The notes beneath the pieces are model-generated. The model made no database searches. It was not told the DNA's origin and saw nothing but the letters and a program-made list of their open reading frames with translations. The position numbers and the translations under genes were made by a program. Shown here piece after piece: positions 24,785-31,519 of a DNA stretch of 33,305 nt (the stretch's first letter is position 1; each line of letters opens with the position of its first letter). This DNA comes from Candidatus Omnitrophota bacterium (GTDB lineage Bacteria > Omnitrophota > Gorgyraeia > Duberdicusellales > 4484-171), in NCBI GenBank assembly GCA_018818105.1, contig JAHISK010000090.1:1-33305 (forward strand), in the 5' to 3' direction.

Positions 24785-24945
24785 TTATATCAAAAATAAA
24801 CAATTTACAAAATCCAAATTACAAGCAATACACAATACCAAATATACAATATACAAACGAGAATATTCTTAATTTATAAATCTTTTTATCTTTTTCTTCA
24901 TTTGTTTATTGTTATTTGTTTGTAATTTGAGAGTTGTTTATTGTA
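24785..24945. repeat. Long inverted heptad repeat, TTGTTTA family
   Basis: The left arm includes a block nearly identical to 16225-16250, and the right arm a block nearly identical to 18825-18862. It fills the spacer between the gene at 24986 and the peptidase and has no coding potential. Confidence 0.7.
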
Positions 24946-24949
24946 ATTT

Positions 24950-24985
24950 ATAGTAGAAAGTTCATAGATTTTTCTATGAACTATA
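24950..24985. repeat. Heptad hairpin, TAGTTCA family, after the gene at 24986-25798
   Basis: AAGTTCATAG and CTATGAACT form a short inverted repeat ending at the stop codon of the upstream gene. Family members are at 5998-6078 and 8170-8279. Confidence 0.65.
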
Positions 24986-25798
24986 TTATTTATCCTCTTC
25001 TTCGTTAATTATTTTCTCAATATCTTCCGGATTAATTTTATCGTCTTCTTTCATTTCATGCTTTTGAGGCATCATATCCTGCATACTACCGCTGTCTTCT
25101 TTTAGTTCAGAACCTAACCCTTTTAATTGTTTATGCCACACAAAATATAAAGCTAATGCTATAACAGTTAAAATACCAATAACCGCGATAAATACCTTCC
25201 AAACAGTTACTGAAGGCAATGACTTTGCTTTTGTTAAAAGACTTCTAGCTAAAAGCAAATCAGCCTTTACCTCTTCCATAAGCTTTAAATTATCTCGATA
25301 ATCAGAAATATGTTTTTGAGAATTTAACGGGGGTACGCTTTGTTTTTCTTCTATTTTGTTTAGTTTAGATTCTATGCTTTGCTTTAAAAAAATAACTCTT
25401 TCTTCAAAATCCGTATCCTTTAGGAGCTCAGCAGTCTTTACCGCTTCACTGCGTAAAGTAACTAATTCATCTGTAGGGATCATCCAAATATCTTCCATTT
25501 CGACTTCTTTAGCAATTGTTTCTCCCGGAACAAGGTCGTATTCGCCATACACATAATACGCTCCCTGCTGAGTATCATAGATAAGGTCTAAATCTTCTCT
25601 GTCAATAACATGTTCCGGTTTTATTTCTTTCGGCAAGAACGCTTTTAACGTCACTTTTTGTGTCTGCTCTTTTGAAGGGTTTACCCCCATGATTTTTAAA
25701 ACAATACTAGCTTGCGCTGAAGACATAAGAACAGAAAAACAAAAAAACAGAAAAATAAAAAAACCCGCACTCAAAAAATGTCTTCTTTTTCTATTCAT
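24986..25798 (-). CDS. Exported protein with coiled coil and single membrane anchor, unknown function
   Basis: I do not recognise the family. The 270-aa product has a signal peptide (1-31, ending SSAQA), a beta-rich N-terminal region (VLKIMGVNPSKEQTQKVTLK, LIYDTQQGAYYVYGEYDL) of about 100 residues, a helical coiled-coil region (about 105-190), a membrane helix (about 198-218, VFIAVIGILTVIALALYFVW) and a cytoplasmic acidic tail (KINPEDIEKIINEEEDK). This gives an extracytoplasmic sensor or adaptor-like layout. AGAGGTGA lies at good distance upstream of the ATG, and an extended -10 promoter lies about 90 nt upstream. It is followed by the metallopeptidase and preceded by the surface-protein gene, so it may belong with these. 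Confidence 0.75.
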   Translation of the reverse strand: MNRKRRHFLSAGFFIFLFFCFSVLMSSAQASIVLKIMGVNPSKEQTQKVTLKAFLPKEIKPEHVIDREDLDLIYDTQQGAYYVYGEYDLVPGETIAKEVEMEDIWMIPTDELVTLRSEAVKTAELLKDTDFEERVIFLKQSIESKLNKIEEKQSVPPLNSQKHISDYRDNLKLMEEVKADLLLARSLLTKAKSLPSVTVWKVFIAVIGILTVIALALYFVWHKQLKGLGSELKEDSGSMQDMMPQKHEMKEDDKINPEDIEKIINEEEDK

Positions 25799-25885
25799 CT
25801 ACTCACCTCTTATGGAGCTGGTGCTATTATGCATCAACGCCCTTATTTAAAATAATATAATAGTTAAATATCTTTACCCCAAATT

Positions 25886-25894
25886 ATTATACCA
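25886..25894 (-). promoter_or_regulatory. Candidate extended -10 promoter for the 25798-23976 genes
   Basis: On the minus strand TGGTATAAT gives an extended -10 box with a poor -35 (TTTGCT at 16 nt). The spacer here is unique sequence rather than repeat, and the leader to the ATG is about 80 nt. A small inverted repeat (GACTG, tttt, CAGTC at 25914-25927) lies just upstream. Confidence 0.5.
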
Positions 25895-25920
25895 TCCTCT
25901 TTTAAAAAGCAAAGACTGTT

Positions 25921-25960
25921 TTCAGTCGTCCGTCGTCAGTCGTCAGTCTTCCGTCTTCCG
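25921..25960. repeat. Heptad repeat, CGGAAGA/CTGACGA family, abutting the surface protein stop
   Basis: On the minus strand CGGAAGA twice, CTGACGA twice, then CGGACGA follow the TGA without a gap, in exact 7-base steps. This is one of the cleanest examples of the period. Confidence 0.85.
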
Positions 25961-28900
25961 TCATCTCAACTCATACCAAACCTGAATAACCGGCTCACTA
26001 GTTACTTCATCTATAATATTTTTTGATACGCTCATAAGCGCTTCCAACTCTTTTATTTTGTTCATTAGATAAATAATATCCGTACTTTCTTTTTCGGAAA
26101 TCTTACAAATTTCATCCAAATCTACTTTTAACCCCGCGTTTACCCCCCACTTTTTAACTTCTTCACTTATATTACTCAATTGACTGTAGATAATTTTTGT
26201 ATCAGCCGCTGACGTTTGTTCTGTTTGTATACTTACATTCTTGTTAATCTGCGCTAACGCTAATGACAACAATCCCATCTGACTGGTTATATCTTCAGCA
26301 GCACTGGTTAACTTTGACTGTTTAGTAGTCGTCCCTAATATTGTAGTAGCTGCGCCAGCTATATCCTGAAGGCTATGCTCAACCAGCTGAATAGAATAGG
26401 CATCTTTAGTACTATAGATAGACTCCTCGCAGACAATACTATAATCACCTGTATCCCAGGAAGAATCAAATGTTAAATCGTAAGTATAAATCCCTGATGT
26501 CCCAGTTTCAACCATTACCCCGTCATTTACTAATAACGTTTCAGAAGGAGCATACACATCCACCGTAGGTGAAAGCCCAGTTTCAGTCTGATACTTAACA
26601 GGGATTGTCTCTCCCGGCTTAACCTGTTTTTCACGATTAAGTATTGACGATTTAACATGCGGTTTCACATTTGAAGCAACTTGAGTGTTAACCGCCGATA
26701 TCTGATCCGGCAATGAAGTAGTACCAGTAGCGGTTACAATACTGCTGGTATCGCTCTTGATAGAAGTAATGTCAGTGCCTATCTCCCCTGATACGGCAGT
26801 AGCGACAGTACTAGCTTGACTTGTTAACGCGGTATCCACCGCCTCAATTTGCGTTTTTAACTCTTTCGCCTTCTTACTAGTTGTGATATCAAATGATGTA
26901 GAACTCTGATAGGTCACATTATCGGATTCAGTAACACCGCCATAATTAATCGCTAATTTGACATAATATTTCTTACCAGCGGCAAAATTATAGGTATCCA
27001 CAGCATCTAAAACTGTATACCAATAATTGCCGTTAGCATCCGGCACGGCTAAATTACCCGTATACATAGTAGTTACCTCATCCAAACTGCTGTATATATT
27101 AACTGTTCCTGTTTTTAACGTATTAGAACCGCTGTCAACAACCTGTCTCCCTTCTTTCTCTAAATACATTAAAATATTAATTTCATCATCATCCCCATCG
27201 TAAACAAAACTAGCTATCGCTTTAGCTGATGGCGCCGCGATTACAAGCGCTTTATTAGCGCCTAAAGAATTTGCCGCCCCCGGCGTAGCTAACGTTAATG
27301 TGGCGTCATTACTGCTGACGTCCGTAATCGTGCCTCCGTTAAGAGTAAGCGCGCCAGTACCCGTGTAATCTAAATCTTTACTCTCATCATGAGACTGAAC
27401 TATATATTGAAACGTTAAAGTCGTCGTTGTGCTACCGGAATAATTCGCGATTCTATCAACAGCGCCTGTTTCTAATTCTAACCGGGGAGTTCCCGTCACT
27501 GTTACTGCTTCATTAAAGGTAATCGTAATATCTAGAACCTCTCCAACAACACTATACGTACCATTCGGTTCAGTCGAAGAAACACTAGAAACCGTAGGTC
27601 CGATTGTGTCTATTACTAACGCTTTATTCGCCCCCAGAGAACCTGTAGCTGCCGGACTAGGTAAATTTAAATCAACATTATGACTGTTAGAATCGACTAT
27701 TGTACCGCCGTTCAAACTAAAAGCGCTCATTCCCGTACAATCTAAGTCTGAACTGGTATCTCCGGCAACAACCGTATAACGAAACGTCAAAGTAACTGTT
27801 CCGGTACCGCTTAGATAATCTATAATTTGATCACTAGTCCCTGTTTCAAGCTCTAACTGCGGCGTACCGGTCACAGTAACAGTATCGCTGAAAGTAACAG
27901 TAATATCAATTACCTCGCCAGTGGTATATGTACCATTAGTTTTATCGGAAGTTACATTAGTAACTGATATCAAATCATCCGGTCCTATATCCCAACCACT
28001 GCGCGTATCTCCGTCAATATCATCGGTAAAGATACCTGACAAATCTTCTCCCGCATTTCTCGCTACTGTATCAGTTGCCGCTAAATGAAAGTCATTGCCG
28101 TCTTTATCAACAAACACCGGCTCCACCCCGTTGATACTATTATCTCCGGGCGCATCATCGGCTATATCTGATATATTGTAATCCGACGCGGCTTCAAAAG
28201 TTCCTACAAATCCATTAGTACAGTCTACGGTCACGCAATTTCGTACCGTTGTATTTGTCGTGTCATAATCCGCAAAAAAACCATTCCTTGTATTTTGTGC
28301 CATGCAATTATAAAAATACGCCGTAAACCCACTATGAACCGGCATCCACCCCGCGGAATTCAGATTAAACCCAAAATCATAAAATAAAGTATTAGTAACC
28401 GTTACTATTGCCCCGGACGCATTGAAGGCAGTATATATTCCGGATGTACAAGCCTCACTCCCATTACTCTTTAAAATACACCTGTCAATATTAATCGCCC
28501 CTGAACCTATGCCAATGCCATGAAGCAATACACTTCTACCGAAATGATCCTCGTACTGATTCATAATTTGAAGACCTTCTAACCGAACATAACTTTCTTG
28601 AATATATATATTAATGTTATCGGTAACAGGAAGTACATGCGAATAACACAAGCTAGCGTCAACCCATTTGCCGGTATGACAAAAACTGGGATGAGTATAA
28701 ATACGAATATAATTCTCACTGCTCGTTGACCATGTACCAGCAATCTCTACCTCCGTACTGTCAGTCATAGGATAACATACTACTTCCGCGATTACATTAT
28801 TCGTTATAAGATCCTGCTCTTCTCCCGCTTCCCAAGCGTTTAAAGACGTGTAGGCCTCATCAATACTAAACGCTAATACTGACTGACCGGTTTTAGTTGA

Positions 28901-29197
28901 CGCCGTCTGTAACGTAACCTGTGTGGCTGAATCTTTAGATAAAACGTACCTGGCTTCCGGAGTGCCGCCAGTATCAAGAGTCAACTCATCGCCTTTTCCC
29001 ATATCCGCGGACAAATTATCTGTAAAGGTTACGGTTAATCCGTCAGCGCTTACAGAAATAGTTCCGGTTGAAAAAGCTGTTTTACTACCCACAGAACGAG
29101 ATTCTGTAGTAGCCGCCCGCGCCGGCAAACAAAAAAATACCGCCATCACTGCGACTACAATTACTGTCGTTAATATAATTTTTGTTGTTCTACCCAT
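25961..29197 (-). CDS. Large surface/secreted protein: beta-helix, two Ig-like repeats, conserved C-terminal module
   Basis: A 1078-aa exported protein: signal peptide (1-28, ending LPARA), a right-handed parallel beta-helix region (about 100-400, with NCMAQNTRNGFFADYDTTNT and DGNDFHLAATDTVARNAG), then two Ig-like repeats of about 125 residues (NGTYTTGEVIDITVTF, GTPQLELETG). From about 660 comes a module shared with the protein at 31520: a beta domain (ASFVYDGDDDEINILMYLE), a Ser/Thr-rich helical stretch (SIKSDTSSIVTATGTTSLP), another beta domain (TSGIYTYDLTFDSSW) and a C-terminal coiled coil ending PVIQVWYEL. No LPXTG or PEP-CTERM anchor is present. It could be a substrate of the type II-like system; that is inference. 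AGAGGGAAAG precedes the ATG. Confidence 0.88.
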   Translation of the reverse strand: MGRTTKIILTTVIVVAVMAVFFCLPARAATTESRSVGSKTAFSTGTISVSADGLTVTFTDNLSADMGKGDELTLDTGGTPEARYVLSKDSATQVTLQTASTKTGQSVLAFSIDEAYTSLNAWEAGEEQDLITNNVIAEVVCYPMTDSTEVEIAGTWSTSSENYIRIYTHPSFCHTGKWVDASLCYSHVLPVTDNINIYIQESYVRLEGLQIMNQYEDHFGRSVLLHGIGIGSGAINIDRCILKSNGSEACTSGIYTAFNASGAIVTVTNTLFYDFGFNLNSAGWMPVHSGFTAYFYNCMAQNTRNGFFADYDTTNTTVRNCVTVDCTNGFVGTFEAASDYNISDIADDAPGDNSINGVEPVFVDKDGNDFHLAATDTVARNAGEDLSGIFTDDIDGDTRSGWDIGPDDLISVTNVTSDKTNGTYTTGEVIDITVTFSDTVTVTGTPQLELETGTSDQIIDYLSGTGTVTLTFRYTVVAGDTSSDLDCTGMSAFSLNGGTIVDSNSHNVDLNLPSPAATGSLGANKALVIDTIGPTVSSVSSTEPNGTYSVVGEVLDITITFNEAVTVTGTPRLELETGAVDRIANYSGSTTTTLTFQYIVQSHDESKDLDYTGTGALTLNGGTITDVSSNDATLTLATPGAANSLGANKALVIAAPSAKAIASFVYDGDDDEINILMYLEKEGRQVVDSGSNTLKTGTVNIYSSLDEVTTMYTGNLAVPDANGNYWYTVLDAVDTYNFAAGKKYYVKLAINYGGVTESDNVTYQSSTSFDITTSKKAKELKTQIEAVDTALTSQASTVATAVSGEIGTDITSIKSDTSSIVTATGTTSLPDQISAVNTQVASNVKPHVKSSILNREKQVKPGETIPVKYQTETGLSPTVDVYAPSETLLVNDGVMVETGTSGIYTYDLTFDSSWDTGDYSIVCEESIYSTKDAYSIQLVEHSLQDIAGAATTILGTTTKQSKLTSAAEDITSQMGLLSLALAQINKNVSIQTEQTSAADTKIIYSQLSNISEEVKKWGVNAGLKVDLDEICKISEKESTDIIYLMNKIKELEALMSVSKNIIDEVTSEPVIQVWYELR

Positions 29198-29212
29198 CTT
29201 TCTTTCCCTCTT

Positions 29213-29247
29213 TAACGGTCAGGCGCAGGAACCTGTCCCTACATATT
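29213..29247. repeat. TGTAGGGAC palindromic repeat upstream of the surface protein gene
   Basis: On the minus strand TGTAGGGACAGGTTCCTG, then CGCCTGACCGTTAAAG, lies just before the Shine-Dalgarno of the gene starting at 29197. A close copy lies at 31282-31320 in front of the DUF2341-type gene. Confidence 0.65.
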
Positions 29248-29253
29248 TTTCAT

Positions 29254-31305
29254 TTATTCTATCACCTGCTCAATGATTTCTTTTGATAAAATACTATTTT
29301 TTAATGATTTACGCACTTGGCCCATCTTTTTACCTTTAAATTTTAACCTTTCTAAATTAATTATGTTCTTCTGTTCTTTAAATATTAGCGCGCCGGCGAC
29401 GTCAACTTTACCGGTATTGATGCTGCGCGGCTTTATCTGATCAAACTCATCATCAGTAAGGTAAACTTGTATAATTAAAAAATTTCGCTTCTCAGATGAA
29501 CCCCATTCATATCCTGTTGGATTAATCGCTATCACTTTTCCTTTTTTATAAGTGATTTCGGCGCCATCTAAAAACACGGTGGGATCTTTCATTTTATCTC
29601 TTACCTTTACTAAAACGTCGTAAGATTTTTTATCTGACCGTATGACCATATCATCAATAACCGCGCTTAAATCTATCATTTCTTCCCTCGCTGAAATTAT
29701 TTCTTCTTCTAAAACAACTCCACGCGCAGCTTCTTCCTTAGAGTTTATCCTAAAGACCTGATCTGACACATCGAAAACGCTGAAATCAAATGGATCAGAT
29801 ATTTTTATCAAAGCCGCATCAGAAAACTCCTGAGGTACATCCCAGATAAAACTGCCTGTGTTTGGCACTTTCTTCGAAATCAAATTATAGGTCTTACCGT
29901 TATCAAAAGAATACTCTAACTTTATATTATACGCGCCATATTCATCCGCTGTCCATATGATTTCTTCTTTTTCTCCCACGACTAGAATCTCCCTACCGTT
30001 AGGTGAAATGAGAGAGATTTCGCCGGAGGCATATTCAAGTTTTATTGAATCAACTTCGATTAAGTTTTCTGCTGACCTGCCATTGCTAAAAGTGAAACGG
30101 TAATCTATCTCACTACCAATAAAAAAGTCACCTCTGGTCGCGTAATAATTCCGGCTACTTACACAATTAGCCCTATAAGTACTACCGCCATCAGCGGAAA
30201 TATCTAATCTTAGCTCTCCCGATTCAGGATAAAGAACAGTATAAACTGCTTTTATAATACGAATATCAAAATCGGTATTTATAACAGCTGAAGTAAAACT
30301 ACCTTTGTCCGCGCCGTCGGCTAATACTAAATTACCATTTTCTTTAAGTGTTGTGCTAGAAAACTTACCTAACCTAACGATTTCTTCTTGATCCATGGTA
30401 ATTTCAAATGAATACAGCGTTGTCGCGACTTCCTTAACTTTCCCATCCAAAATCGTCTCGTCAGGATAATCCCACGGATTTATATCAAAAACCTCATATA
30501 TGCTGGAATCATCACTTGCAAGTTTATTACCATAATAAAGGTAGATATCTACTCCCGAGGAGGGTATCTGTAAAACTTTTATGAAAACCTCTGCTAACTG
30601 CTCGGAGTCGTCCCCTGTTATCTTTCCTACATAATAAGGGAGAGACGTTTGGCCGTCTGAAGCAGTAAACCTTATATCTCTAAACCCAATCGCTACCCCT
30701 CCTTGGTAACTCACATCGGCTGCTCCTTGAGCTAAGGAATCACCTGTTGAAATAACCATTTTTACTACTTGATTAAATAAAGACGTGTTTATATTATCTT
30801 TAGCAGTAATATTAATTTTTTTCCTGTATTTAAACCCTGCTAATTCAGGATTACCAAATGAACCAGCAACGCCAGAAGTATCGGTATAAACAATACTAAC
30901 CTCTTCAAGCTGGCTATTGGCACCAATGCTAGCCTTCCACTTTAGCCTTCTCCCCTGACCCTTGACCCCTGACCCTTGACCCTCTAAATCCAACGGCACT
31001 CCATTGACCACATCCATATAATCAATACCACCATTAACGCTCACCGCTAAAGAAACTCTCCCTTTACTCTTGTAACTGACAACAATACTTTTTATCTGTC
31101 CGGCAGTAAGAAAAGTTTCTTTAACCTCATATACGCCTTGCTGTAATTGAGACAGGCCATAATCACCCTTACCATCTGTTCGCCAAACCAACGGTGATTT
31201 AAAAATAGCCGTACCGCTTTCACAGTAGGCAAAACTACTCCATCCCGCTATCATCATTGCTACTAAAATAATTTTTATTCCTTTAACGGACAGGCACAGG
31301 GACAT
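29254..31305 (-). CDS. Exported DUF2341-type protein with Ig-like domain
   Basis: The ORF-track start (31365) translates a CACAAAT heptad repeat, so I prefer the Met at 31305, which gives a signal peptide (MSLCLSVKGIKIILVAMM, ending FAYC) with AGGGA close upstream. The start is still uncertain because this Met lies inside another repeat. Domains (ORF-track numbering): N-terminal beta region with a heptad-repeat insertion (EGQGSGVKGQG near 128-138), DUF2341 (about 178-290, FKYRKKINIT to VDIYLYYGN), a beta-sandwich, a Kre9/KNH-like Ig domain (about 450-545, SPNGREILVVGEKEEIIWTA) and a basic C-terminal tail. It lies between the two paralogous surface proteins and is likely exported with them. 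Ligand and function are unknown. Confidence 0.82.
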   Translation of the reverse strand: MSLCLSVKGIKIILVAMMIAGWSSFAYCESGTAIFKSPLVWRTDGKGDYGLSQLQQGVYEVKETFLTAGQIKSIVVSYKSKGRVSLAVSVNGGIDYMDVVNGVPLDLEGQGSGVKGQGRRLKWKASIGANSQLEEVSIVYTDTSGVAGSFGNPELAGFKYRKKINITAKDNINTSLFNQVVKMVISTGDSLAQGAADVSYQGGVAIGFRDIRFTASDGQTSLPYYVGKITGDDSEQLAEVFIKVLQIPSSGVDIYLYYGNKLASDDSSIYEVFDINPWDYPDETILDGKVKEVATTLYSFEITMDQEEIVRLGKFSSTTLKENGNLVLADGADKGSFTSAVINTDFDIRIIKAVYTVLYPESGELRLDISADGGSTYRANCVSSRNYYATRGDFFIGSEIDYRFTFSNGRSAENLIEVDSIKLEYASGEISLISPNGREILVVGEKEEIIWTADEYGAYNIKLEYSFDNGKTYNLISKKVPNTGSFIWDVPQEFSDAALIKISDPFDFSVFDVSDQVFRINSKEEAARGVVLEEEIISAREEMIDLSAVIDDMVIRSDKKSYDVLVKVRDKMKDPTVFLDGAEITYKKGKVIAINPTGYEWGSSEKRNFLIIQVYLTDDEFDQIKPRSINTGKVDVAGALIFKEQKNIINLERLKFKGKKMGQVRKSLKNSILSKEIIEQVIE
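30948..30985. repeat. GGGTCAA/GGGTCAG heptad repeat inside a coding sequence
   Basis: Four to five tandem 7-base words read through the DUF2341-type gene in frame, adding a Gly/Gln/Ser-rich stretch. This is the only long heptad array seen inside a gene body. Confidence 0.8.
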
Positions 31306-31320
31306 GTCCCTACATATTTC
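31282..31320. repeat. TGTAGGGACATGTCCCT palindromic repeat at the DUF2341-type gene start
   Basis: Contains the perfect 14-base palindrome AGGGACATGTCCCT, whose ATG is the preferred start codon, and matches 29213-29247 over most of its length. Confidence 0.65.
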
Positions 31321-31366
31321 CGTGATTTGTGATTTGTGATTTGTGTTTCGTGTTTCGTGTTTCATG
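31321..31366. repeat. Heptad repeat, CACGAAA/CACAAAT family
   Basis: On the minus strand CACGAAA twice then CACAAAT three times run with exact period 7. The ORF track translates it as the N-terminus of the DUF2341-type protein, which I regard as spurious. Confidence 0.8.
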
Positions 31367-31412
31367 ATTCGTCCCTCATCTTTCCCTCTTCCTTGATGAC
31401 TCTTGCCCCTAT

Positions 31413-31508
31413 TATCATTTTAAATTTATCATTTATCAATTAGCATTTTAAATTTTTAGATATTTCTCTTAAATGCTAATTTTAAAATGTTAATTGTTAA
31501 ATTTCTAT
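31413..31508. repeat. AT heptad repeat with inverted arm; intact copy of the site interrupted at 1621-1789
   Basis: Words TATCATT, TTAAATT, TATCATT, TATCAAT, TAGCATT run in 7-base steps. AATTAGCATTT (31438-31448) and AAATGCTAATT (31471-31481) are a perfect inverted pair. The left part preserves the pre-insertion sequence of the MITE site at 1641. Confidence 0.75.
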
Positions 31509-31519
31509 CACTTCCTCCT

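Noticed and set aside
28923-29276. Plus-strand ORF of 117 aa at the surface-protein start
   Set aside because: Antisense to the signal peptide and N-terminus of the surface protein and to the flanking repeat; no family resemblance.
31306-31365. N-terminal extension of the DUF2341-type protein in the ORF track
   Set aside because: Encoded by a CACGAAA/CACAAAT tandem repeat and placed before the hydrophobic signal sequence.
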